Shown here: in pieces, positions 15,535-23,500 of the stretch
How the letters are laid out: every line of letters begins with the position of its first letter
How positions within the stretch are numbered: position 1 is the stretch's first letter
Notes under the pieces: generated by a model
What the model saw: the letters and a program-made list of their open reading frames with translations, nothing else
The model's database searches: none
Told to the model about the DNA's origin: nothing
Position numbers and translations under genes: made by a program
Source of the DNA: JBIOJM01 sp044450785
Lineage (GTDB): Bacteria; Planctomycetota; Planctomycetia; Isosphaerales; Isosphaeraceae
Direction: 5' to 3'
Length of the DNA stretch: 25,680 bases
NCBI GenBank assembly: GCA_044450785.1
Contig: JBIOJM010000127.1
Span: 1-25,680 of the forward strand

Positions 15535-16334
15535 TCGACAGGATCAGCGGGCGGGGCAGGAGGCACGGCGCCGCCTAAGAATTAACCCCGCCCGAGGGCC
15601 TTTCGGCACGTCGAGCGGGGGGAAAATGCGTGGCGATAACCCAGCCAGAGCCTTGGAGGAGTCCAGTTGGAAAGTGCATGCATACAAGTTTATCACAAGG
15701 TTCGGATATGTCAATCCCTCCGAGACGTTATTGGGGAGTCCCCTGCCCGCGACTCTTCGTGTGCCGTTGGGTGAAGCGGGTGTGACCGCCGTTTGATGTG
15801 AGCCGAATTCACGACAACGACGGATCATCTCGCGGAGGGCGAGGCTGGGGTGAGAAAAAGTTCGTGTTGACTGGACTGGAGCGGCAGCTGGGAGACGGGT
15901 GTTTTTGTTGGGCGCGAACGAAAGACGGCGCGACCGAGCGAACCCTTTCCCCCCCTTGCGAAGGGGGGGCCAGGGGGGGTGGCGGCGGACGCCTCGGACA
16001 TCGTGAATGGCTTTCCCATCCTTGGCAACGGGGCTAAGAGATGCGGCGAGGCGGGTCAGAAGCCCCTTTGAAAACGCCGTGATTGCTTGTGCCGGGGCCA
16101 CCCCCCTGCCCCCCCTTCGCAAGGGGGGGAAAAGAAGGGGGGTGCTCGCCGGGGAAAGCGCGCAACGAAACCGCGATGAGCGCGGCATCTCCGCGAGCCC
16201 AACTTTTCATCACCCCAGCCTCGCCCTCTCGAAACCTCGTCCTCCCGGTGTCGTTGCGTTCGGGCGCCGGATCCACGGCAACATCATTCATCGGCCGCAC
16301 CCGGTGAAGCTTTCTCGGGTATCGACGGGTTAGC
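15535..16334. other. Long intergenic region with no convincing gene
   Basis: About 800 bp separate the hydrolase from the small hypothetical gene. Open frames on both strands here are made of repeat sequence (runs of Gly, Pro and Arg from the G/C runs) and have no recognisable motif or ribosome site. The stretch 15655-15780 is ordinary non-repetitive DNA without a visible feature. From 15836 to 16227 it is an inverted-repeat element, described separately. Confidence 0.6.
15836..16227. repeat. Nested inverted-repeat element (about 390 bp)
   Basis: Two pairs of inverted arms are nested. Outer arms: AGGGCGAGGCTGGGGTGA at 15836-15853 is exactly complementary to 16210-16227, and the match continues past two mismatched bases into AAAAGTT (15856-15862) against AACTTTT (16201-16207). 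Inner arms: 15945-15983 (CTTTC7TTGCGAAG7CCAG7TGGC) pairs with 16097-16134, differing by small length changes in the G/C runs. Each inner arm also holds its own hairpin (C7 TTGCGAA G7). No transposase frame is inside. This is the outline of a MITE or a pair of head-to-head REP-type repeats. Confidence 0.75.
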
Positions 16335-16727
16335 TCACGACTGCCGTTTCGGGGGCTTCCAGCGGTCACGCTCCTCCGTGGGGAGCTCACACCAACAGTC
16401 CCTATCACGCACCGCGTGCTCGACTCGTTCATAGTCTCCTCGAATTGCGTCGAGTCCACGCTCCGCGCGGTCCCGCGCGAATTCCCCATAGAGTCGCTGG
16501 AGTGCCTGAAACGTATCTTCGTCCGGGAACTCTCTAAGAATGATCTCCGGCCATTGGGACCTTAAACAGGAGTCGAGTTTGACAACCAGCCATTCTGTGA
16601 AGCCCACGAGTCCATCGTTTCTTGGGTCTGCAAGCGATTCGTCCAACGCGGAATCGTAACCAAAGAGGTAGGCGGCTGCTTCAAGGAAGTTCCTACTTCC
16701 CACAAACATCCCTGGGCGTTTGCACAC
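16335..16727 (-). CDS. Hypothetical protein, 5' end probably interrupted by an in-frame TGA
   Basis: The open frame from a GTG at 16727 encodes 130 residues beginning 'MCKRPGMFVGSRNFLEAAAY', followed by a helical, acidic protein ('GYDSALDESLADPRNDGLVGF...EWLVVKLDS') and a basic, Trp-containing tail. I recognise no characterised domain; a 'KRPGMFVG..NF..AAA...GYD' start is, from memory, shared by a family of uncharacterised bacterial proteins. The GTG has no ribosome site. Four codons upstream is a TGA, and beyond it the same frame gives 'MGLFHD' from an ATG at 16757 that does have a well-placed AGGAG. The gene is therefore either a pseudogene with one nonsense change, a sequencing error, or a gene re-initiating at GTG. 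Base composition is lower in GC than its neighbours. Confidence 0.55.
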   Translation of the reverse strand: MCKRPGMFVGSRNFLEAAAYLFGYDSALDESLADPRNDGLVGFTEWLVVKLDSCLRSQWPEIILREFPDEDTFQALQRLYGEFARDRAERGLDAIRGDYERVEHAVRDRDCWCELPTEERDRWKPPKRQS

Positions 16728-16770
16728 TTCGTGCAGTCAGTCGTGGAACAATCCCATGGTGATGACTCCT
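16728..16770 (-). other. Likely original start and ribosome site of the interrupted hypothetical gene
   Basis: On the minus strand AGGAG (16770-16766) lies 8 nt before ATG (16757-16755), which opens the frame M-G-L-F-H-D-stop-L-H-E-V and runs straight into the hypothetical protein. The stop is TGA at 16739-16737. Apart from that codon the frame is continuous with the downstream protein. Confidence 0.55.
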
Positions 16771-16889
16771 GCCTTGAGGATACCGCTCCTGACGATTCGT
16801 TGCATCCCCCCAAACCGCCGCCTAATGACCATTTGGTGCCTGTTCAGATCTCGGAAAACCGCTCCGTGGCGGACCGCGTATGCCGCCCT

Positions 16890-16895
16890 TATAAT
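16890..16895 (+). promoter_or_regulatory. Candidate -10 box for the rhamnose-type operon
   Basis: A perfect TATAAT stands 55 nt before the aldolase ATG, in a GC-rich background, within the 193-bp space between the interrupted hypothetical gene (-) and the aldolase (+). A matching -35 box is not evident (TGGCGG at a 17-nt spacing). A short ACGG-TTG-CCGT palindrome lies just downstream and could be an operator half, but is too short to insist on. Confidence 0.4.
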
Positions 16896-16950
16896 GTCCG
16901 ACGGTTGCCGTTTGTCACGCTCCTCCTCTCCCAGAGATGCTGGCCCCGGC

Positions 16951-17805
16951 ATGAACACAATCGCGGTCCGAAAGCTCCGGGAAAAGCTCGCCGCCGGTCA
17001 GGCGGTCTACGGCCTGTGGGTGACGCTGGAATCGGCCAGCGTGACCGAGATGGCGGTGGCCCTCGGGCTGGATTGGGTGGTGATCGACGCCGAGCACGGG
17101 CACCTCGACTGGAAAGAGGTCGTCGAACACCTCCGGGCCGCGGTCCGGAGCGAGACCGTCGCGCTGGTCCGCATTGCGGGGCTCGACCGGGGCTTGATCA
17201 AGCGGGCGCTGGACATCGGGGCGGATGGGGTGGTCGTGCCCTGGATGGAGACGGACGACCAACTTCGTGAGGCCGTGGCCTTCGCCCGTTACCCTCCGGA
17301 GGGGTGCCGCGGTCTCGGCGCCGAACGGGCCACCGGTTGGGGCGAGTGCCTGGCCGAGCACGCGGCCGAGGCCAATGACCACGTGCTCGTCGTACCGATC
17401 ATCGAGTCCGTCCGCGCTGTCGAGTTCGTGCCGCGGATGTCTCGAGTCGAGGGGGTGGACGTCTTCTTCTTCGGCCCGGCCGATTTCTCCTCCACCGCGG
17501 GATTTCGCGGGCAATGGGAAGGACCGGGTGTGGCCCGGCAACTGCTGGCCTTGAAGGACACGATCCGCCAGGCTGGCAAACACTGCGGGGTCGTGGCGAC
17601 GGGCACCGCAAACCTCGCCGAACGCTTCGAACAGGGGTTTCGGGTGATCGCGCTCGGCATCGACGGTGGCCTGCTGCTCCGGTCGCTCCATGAGTCGCTG
17701 GCCGCGGTCGGCCGCGACCGCGGAATTCGCTCCGGGTTCCATGTCGAGGAGAGTGTGCGTCCGCGTCCGGGAACCCCTGGCGCGACGGGAGAGTCAGTGC
17801 GATGA
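16951..17805 (+). CDS. HpcH/HpaI family 2-keto-3-deoxy sugar acid aldolase
   Basis: This is a 284-residue metal-dependent class II aldolase; the family splits 2-keto-3-deoxy acids into pyruvate and an aldehyde. The start at 16951 is the first ATG after which the family sequence begins; the upstream open frame is not coding in character and the ribosome site is weak. Family features: 'DWVVIDAEHGHLDW' with catalytic His49, 'VRIAG' with Arg74, 'RALDIGADGVVVPWMET', 'ARYPPEGCRGLG', metal ligands Glu152 ('PIIESVRAVE') and Asp178 ('FFGPADFS'). A C-terminal tail of about 25 residues is extra to the core. As first gene of an operon with RhaT and a rhamnosidase it may cleave 2-keto-3-deoxy-L-rhamnonate to pyruvate and lactaldehyde (RhmA-like). 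The substrate is inferred from context only. Confidence 0.9.
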   Translation: MNTIAVRKLREKLAAGQAVYGLWVTLESASVTEMAVALGLDWVVIDAEHGHLDWKEVVEHLRAAVRSETVALVRIAGLDRGLIKRALDIGADGVVVPWMETDDQLREAVAFARYPPEGCRGLGAERATGWGECLAEHAAEANDHVLVVPIIESVRAVEFVPRMSRVEGVDVFFFGPADFSSTAGFRGQWEGPGVARQLLALKDTIRQAGKHCGVVATGTANLAERFEQGFRVIALGIDGGLLLRSLHESLAAVGRDRGIRSGFHVEESVRPRPGTPGATGESVR

Positions 17806-18848
17806 GTGAAACGCCGAGGCGATTCCGCGTCGCCCTCACCGGCGACTTCTTCTCACCGGACGGGTCGACGAAATACCCCGACATCGGCCTGTCGGTCTTC
17901 GAGGGACAGTCGCACCTCGAATGGATCAAGTTTCGCGAACACAAGAACCCGATCGCGGCTGACCAGGTCGCCGGAGCGCAGGGGGTCATCGTGCTGACGC
18001 CGTCGGTCACGGCGGAGACGGTTTCCCTGAACAAGGACTTGCTGGCGGTCGGACGCTTCGGCGTCGGCTATGACGCCGTGGATGTGGAAGCGTGTACCCG
18101 CGCCGACGTCGTCGTCTTCATCACCGCCGGCGCGGTCGACCGATCCGTGGCGGAGGCGACCGTCGGCTGGATGATCGCGCTCGGGCATCACTTCCGCACG
18201 AAAGACATTCTCGTGCGCACCGGCCGCTGGGACGAGCGTTCGCGGTACATGGGCCGGGAGCTTCGCGACCGGACCTTCGGCGCCATCGGACTGGGAGGGA
18301 TCGGCCGGGCCACGGTGGCCTTGCTCCGCGGGTTCGGCATGAAGACGCCGCTGGCGTTCGATCCGCACATCGACGCCCGGACCGCCCTAGCGGCCGGCGC
18401 GCGGCTCGTCCCGCTCGACGAGCTGCTGGCCGAGTCGGATTTCGTCTCGATCCACTGCCCCCTCACCGACCAGACGCGCGGCCTGATCGGCCGCCGCGAG
18501 CTCGCGCTCATGAAAGCCGACGCCTACCTGATCAACACGGCCCGAGGCGGCATCGTCGATGAAGACGAGCTCTATGGTGCGTTGGAACTGCACTTGATCG
18601 CCGGCGCGGCCCTCGACTGTTTCGCGGAAGAGCCGGTCACCCGGCCACACCGCTTCGGCCAGCTCGACAACGTCCTGCTGGCCCCGCACAGCATCGCATG
18701 GACCGACGAGTTATTCCGCGACATCGGCCGGTCGGTCTGCCAGGGGATGCTCGACCTTTCGCTCGGCAAGCTGCCGCGCGGGGTGGTCAACCCGCAGGTC
18801 GTCGACCGGCCAGGCTTCCAGGAAAAATGGGCCCGATTGAGGGGTTGA
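17802..18848 (+). CDS. D-isomer-specific 2-hydroxyacid dehydrogenase (NAD-binding)
   Basis: The 348-residue protein has the complete family architecture: a split substrate domain (1-125 and about 310-348), a Rossmann domain with 'GAIGLGGIGRA' (160-170), and the catalytic set Arg248 ('NTARGG'), Glu277 ('FAEEPV') and His296 ('LAPHSIAW'). It should reduce a 2-keto acid or oxidise a D-2-hydroxy acid with NAD(P). Its ATG overlaps the aldolase stop by 4 nt (ATGA), with GGGAGAG upstream, so the two are translationally coupled. Possible roles are reduction of a keto-acid intermediate or oxidation of a sugar acid; it should not be called phosphoglycerate dehydrogenase despite the resemblance, as the ACT domain of SerA is absent. 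Confidence 0.92.
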   Translation: MSETPRRFRVALTGDFFSPDGSTKYPDIGLSVFEGQSHLEWIKFREHKNPIAADQVAGAQGVIVLTPSVTAETVSLNKDLLAVGRFGVGYDAVDVEACTRADVVVFITAGAVDRSVAEATVGWMIALGHHFRTKDILVRTGRWDERSRYMGRELRDRTFGAIGLGGIGRATVALLRGFGMKTPLAFDPHIDARTALAAGARLVPLDELLAESDFVSIHCPLTDQTRGLIGRRELALMKADAYLINTARGGIVDEDELYGALELHLIAGAALDCFAEEPVTRPHRFGQLDNVLLAPHSIAWTDELFRDIGRSVCQGMLDLSLGKLPRGVVNPQVVDRPGFQEKWARLRG

Positions 18849-18852
18849 CCTG

Positions 18853-19638
18853 ATGGGCCGGAGGCTGGAAGGACAGACCGCCTGGATCAGTGGGGCCGCA
18901 TCGGGCATCGGGGCGGCCACGGCCCGTCTGTTTGCCGAGGAAGGGGCGAACGTCGCCCTGGTCGACATCAGTGCCGATCGGGGCGCGATTGCGCGGGCGA
19001 CGGCCGCCGAGCGCGGCGGGGCCGCGGTCTTCATCCAGGCCGACGTCTCGGTCGAGGGGCCGGTCCGCGACTCGCTGGCGCAGACAGTCGCGCGGTTCGG
19101 CGGTTTGCAGATCATCGTCAACTGCGCGGGGCTGATCCACGTTAAACTCTTGCATGAGTATGATGAGGCCGACTGGGACCGGCTCATGGGGGTCAACCTC
19201 AAGAGCATGTTCTTTTCGGTCAAACACGGACTGCAATACCTGCGACGCCACGCGCGGAGCTACGTCGTCAACGTCGGATCGATCAGCAGCTTCGTCGGCC
19301 AGGCCGCGACGCCGGCCTACACGGCCTCGAAGTCGGCCGTGCTCGGGCTGAGCCGATCGATCGCGCTGGACTATGCCGCGCTGGGCCTCCGCTGCAACTG
19401 CGTCTGCCCGGGAATCACCGACACGCCGATGTTGCGCGAGCACCTGGACAAGGCCCCGGACCCCGCCGCGGCGCTGGCCGAACGTCTCCGCCGCGTTCCC
19501 ATGCGGGTGCCACTCTTGCCCGAGGACATTGCGAAGGCCGTGCTCTATCTGAGCTGCGAAGACTCGGCCGGGGTGACGGGTACGTCGCTGGTGGTCGACG
19601 GAGGATATCTGGCCGCCGCGGAATGGAACGCCGGTTGA
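18853..19638 (+). CDS. Short-chain dehydrogenase/reductase (SDR), possibly sugar or sugar-acid dehydrogenase
   Basis: This is a 261-residue classical SDR. The cofactor motif is 'SGAASGIG' (13-20, Ser in place of the usual Thr), with Asp38 at the end of strand 2 suggesting NAD rather than NADP. The structural motif is 'NCAG' (90-93), and the catalytic residues are Ser143, Tyr156 and Lys160 ('YTASK'). The C-terminus 'GVTGTSLVVDGGY' is the usual one. It starts 4 bp after the preceding stop, behind GAGGGG. In rhamnose and fucose catabolism, SDRs act either as L-rhamnose 1-dehydrogenase or as the 2-keto-3-deoxy-acid 4-dehydrogenase; the sequence alone does not decide between them. Confidence 0.92.
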   Translation: MGRRLEGQTAWISGAASGIGAATARLFAEEGANVALVDISADRGAIARATAAERGGAAVFIQADVSVEGPVRDSLAQTVARFGGLQIIVNCAGLIHVKLLHEYDEADWDRLMGVNLKSMFFSVKHGLQYLRRHARSYVVNVGSISSFVGQAATPAYTASKSAVLGLSRSIALDYAALGLRCNCVCPGITDTPMLREHLDKAPDPAAALAERLRRVPMRVPLLPEDIAKAVLYLSCEDSAGVTGTSLVVDGGYLAAAEWNAG

Positions 19639-19660
19639 ACGCTCTTTCGGAGACTCCTGG

Positions 19661-20506
19661 ATGACGCCGAAGCTGGCCTGTGCGGACTTCACGTTCCCGT
19701 TGCTTCCCCACGACAAGTCGCTCGACCTGATCGCCCTGCTGGACTTCGAGGGAGTCGACATCGGTCTGTTCGAACAACGGTCGCACCTCTGGCCTTCACG
19801 CGTTTTCACCGACCTGCGGGCGTCGGCCGGGGAGCTGTCGAGCAAGCTCCGCGACCGCGGGCTCGCGCTCGCCGATGTCTTCCTCCAGACAGCGCCGGAT
19901 TTCGTCTCGCTCGCCCCCAACCATCCCGATGCCTCCGTCCGTCGCCAGGCGCGCGACTGGTTCGCCCGAACTGCCGAGTTCGCCCTCGAGTGCGGCGGCC
20001 GACACGTCTCGGCGCTGCCGGGCGTCCACTTCGACGGTGTTCCTGAACTGGAGTCGTTCGAGCGCTGCTGCGACGAGCTGGCCTGGCGCTGTGAGACGGC
20101 CAGGCTGCAGGGCGTCATGTTTTCCGTCGAGGCGCACGTCGGCTCGATCGTCCCGTCCCCCGAATCCGCCGCCCAGCTCGTGCGGTCGGTGCCGGGGCTG
20201 ACGCTGACGCTGGATTATACCCACTTCACCAGGAGCGGCATCTCCGACCACGAAGTGGAACCCTTGATCGCCCACGCCAGCCACTTCCACGCCCGAGGCG
20301 CCCGCCCGGGTCGCCTCCAGGCATCGTTCAAGGAAAACGTCATCGACTACGGACGCGTCCTCGAGGTCATGCGCCAGGTCGGGTACGCGGGCTACGTCGG
20401 GGTCGAATACGTCTGGATCGACTGGGAGCACTGCAACGAAGTCGACAACCTGTCGGAAACCATCCTGATGCGCGACCATCTCCGCAGCCAAGGGAGGCCC
20501 GCATGA
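19661..20506 (+). CDS. Sugar phosphate isomerase/epimerase-type TIM barrel protein
   Basis: The 281-residue protein belongs to the AP-endonuclease-2/xylose-isomerase-like TIM barrel superfamily. A metal site is visible: Glu157 ('FSVEAHVG'), Asp185 ('TLDYTHF'), His208 or His210 ('ASHFHARGA') and Glu249 ('YVGVEYVW'), in the order expected of the fold. The ATG at 19661 has GGAG 8 nt upstream. Relatives isomerise or epimerise keto-sugars, or cleave ring compounds, so its exact reaction is open; in this operon a rhamnose- or rhamnonate-related isomerase or lactone-opening step is conceivable. Its stop overlaps the next ATG by 4 nt. Confidence 0.85.
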   Translation: MTPKLACADFTFPLLPHDKSLDLIALLDFEGVDIGLFEQRSHLWPSRVFTDLRASAGELSSKLRDRGLALADVFLQTAPDFVSLAPNHPDASVRRQARDWFARTAEFALECGGRHVSALPGVHFDGVPELESFERCCDELAWRCETARLQGVMFSVEAHVGSIVPSPESAAQLVRSVPGLTLTLDYTHFTRSGISDHEVEPLIAHASHFHARGARPGRLQASFKENVIDYGRVLEVMRQVGYAGYVGVEYVWIDWEHCNEVDNLSETILMRDHLRSQGRPA

Positions 20507-23500
20507 CCCAGCCCGACCCCGCGCTCGGTGTGATCTTGCACGCCATCGGCGGGCTCGCGTCGGCCAGCTTCTATCTGCCGTTCCGCGGGGTCAAAGGCTG
20601 GTCCTGGGAGTCGTACTGGCTCGTTGGTGGTATCTTTAGCTGGGTCGTCGCTCCCTGGATGTTTGCCCTGGTCGAGACTCCGGAACTGTTCCGAGTCCTG
20701 GGAGCGGCCCCACCGACCGCCTTGTTCTGGACTTATCTCTTCGGCGTTCTCTGGGGAATCGGCGGACTGACCTTCGGCCTGACCATGCGCTACCTCGGAA
20801 TCGCCCTGGGCATGGCGATGGCGCTGGGCTACTGCGCAGCGTTCGGAACGCTCATACCTCCCCTGTTCCGCGGCGAACTGGCAGGCTTCGCGCGGACGAC
20901 CGCCGGCGCGACGGTCCTGTTCGGGGTCTTCGTTTGTCTGGCCGGGATCGTCATCAGCGGCCTGGCTGGCCGCTCCAAGGAGCGTGAACTGAGCGACGAC
21001 CAAAAACAGGCCGTCATCCACGAATTCAGTTTCGCGAAGGGGGTGTTCGTGGCCACGGTGTCCGGAATCTTGAGCGCTTGCATGTCATTCGGATTAGCGG
21101 CCGGCAAGCCGATCGCCGAGCTCGCCGTACGGCACGGGGCTCACCCGCTCTGGCAGAACCTGCCGGTCCTCGTCGTCGTCCTGGCCGGCGGGCTGACCAC
21201 CAACCTCATCTGGTGCCTGGCGCTCAATGCGCGCAATGGGACCGCGGGCGAATACCACGGGGCCGCCCGGCGGGGCGGCTCGTTGTCATCCACCAACCTA
21301 CGAAAGAACTACCTTCTCTGCGCCGCCGCCGGGACCGTCTGGTATCTGCAGTTTTTCTTCTACGGAATGGGGAACACCTTGATGGGCAAGTTGGAGTTTT
21401 CGAGCTGGACCCTTCACATGGCCAGCATCATGATCTTCGGAACGGTCTGGGGGCTGATCCTCAAGGAATGGAGGGGATCAAGCGTGCGCACCCACGTCTT
21501 GAACGCGGTCGGGTTATTCATCCTGGTTTCGTCCACGGTGGTCGTTGGCTACGGCAACTACCTCAGTCAGTGGTCAGTTGTCAGTTTCACGGCGGCATTC
21601 GCCCCGGAGCCGGGGAGGGATCGAGCGGGTACGACCCTCAGCGTGGACGACTTGCGCTGTGAATACTTGAGTAACCCCCTCGGGATCGACGCGCGTGCTC
21701 CGCGCTTGAGCTGGAAGCTTCTGGCGGTCCGCCCCGAGGCGAGGAATCTGGCGCAATCCGCCTACCAGATTGTCGTCGCCTCCACGGAGACATCGCTCCG
21801 CGAGGATCAGGGGGACCTCTGGGATTCGGGCAAGATCGCGTCGGACCAGTCCCTGCATGTGGCCTACGGCGGCAAACGGCTGGGGTCGCACGCCGCCTGC
21901 TGGTGGAAGGTGCGGGTCTGGGATCAGGACGGAAACGTCTCCGCCTGGAGCACGCCCGCGCGGTGGACCATGGGCCTGCTGGACGCGAAAGACTGGTCGG
22001 CCCGCTGGATCGGCTGGGACGGCGGGGATGAGACCACTTCCGGCTCGAACCACCGCCGGTTGCCGGCGCGAATGTTGCGCCGGCAGTTCAAGGTCGCCAA
22101 AGAGGTCCGTCGGGCCACTGCCTATGTCTGTGGCCTCGGCTTCTTCGACCTCCACCTGAACGGCCAAAGAGTCGGCGACCATCTCATGGACCCGGCCCTG
22201 ACCGGATATGACCGCCGCGCCTGCTACGTCACGTTCGACGTGACCCGCGACGTCCATCCGGGACGCAACGCGATCGGCGTCGTCCTGGGCAACGGCCGCT
22301 ATTTCGCCCCCCGCAGAGACGTCCCCGTCCCGATGACGACCTACGGGTACCCCAAGCTGCTGCTCCAGCTCCGCCTGGAGTATGGCGACGACTCGGTGGA
22401 GAACGTGGTCAGCGACGCCGCTTGGCATCTGTCCACGTACGGTCCCACGCGAGCCGACAACGAATACGATGGCGAGGAATACGACGCGCGGCGCGAGAGG
22501 CCGGGCTGGTCGCTGCCCGGTTTCGACGACTTCGGCTGGCGGCCCGTGGCTCTCGTCCAGCCTCCCGGCGGAACGCTCGAAGCCCAGATGCTCGAGCCGA
22601 TCCGCGTCACGGAGGTCCTCAGGCCGGTCGCCATCACCAACCCCCGGCCGGGCATCTTTCTGGTCGACTTCGGCCAGTCCTTCTACGGATCCGTGCGGCT
22701 CAAGGTTTCCGGGCCGGCGGGGACGGAGGTTCGGTTGCGCACGTCGTTCAACGTGACACCGGAGGGCCTGCTCAAGGTCGCCAACGACCGCAGCGCCCTG
22801 AACCTCGACGTCTACGTCTTGAAGGGTCAAGGGGTCGAAACCTGGCACCCGCGGTTCAAGGCGAACGCAACGCGTTACGTCCAGGTCGAAGGGTTCCCGG
22901 GCACGCCTACCGTCGACAACTTCGAGGGCCTGGTCACCCACACCGACATGGAACCCGTCGGTCAGTTCACCTGCTCCAACACCCTGATCAACCGGATCTA
23001 CCAGAACGCCCGCTGGGGCACGCGGATGCAAAACCGGAGCGTGCCCATGGAGCCCGACCGCGACGAGCGGATGCCCTGGTCGGGCCACCCGGCCAAGACG
23101 TCCGAGAGCGAAGGGTATGTCTTCAACGTCGCTCGCTTCTACGACCATTTCCTCCACAATTACCGCACGCACCAGGGCGCGGACGGCAGCCTGCAAGAGA
23201 TCCTCCCCCCCTACTGGACGTTCAACTCAAAGGACATCATCTGGCCCAGCGTCATCACCGTGATCCCGGACTGGTACTACAACTTCTACGGCGACCTCCG
23301 CCCGCTGGCCGACAACTTCGAGTGCATGAAACGGTGGCTTTTGTTCCAGCAAAAGGCCTACCAGAAGCCGGACTATACCATCGACTATTGCTACTACGGC
23401 GACTGGGTCGACGGGTCATGGATCAAGGGTACCGACGACAAGCGAACGACCTCCCGGCCATTGATGTCGACGGCGTACTACTACAACAACTGCCGGATCG

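Noticed and set aside
16720..16950. Possible 77-residue N-terminal extension of the aldolase
   Set aside because: The sequence is unlike the family, overlaps a candidate -10 box and the divergent gene's start; the family resemblance begins at 16951.
16737..16958. 73-codon frame on the - strand ending in 'MGLFHD'
   Set aside because: Only the last seven codons (from ATG 16757) have a ribosome site and join the hypothetical gene; the upstream part is promoter-region DNA without coding character.
18787..20118. 443-codon open frame on the - strand across the SDR and TIM barrel genes
   Set aside because: It lies opposite two well-supported genes and has no family features; it is a GC-rich shadow frame.
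21574..23196. 540-codon open frame on the - strand inside the rhamnosidase part
   Set aside because: It is a shadow of the GH78 coding strand; no recognised domain, and the conserved sequence is on the + strand.
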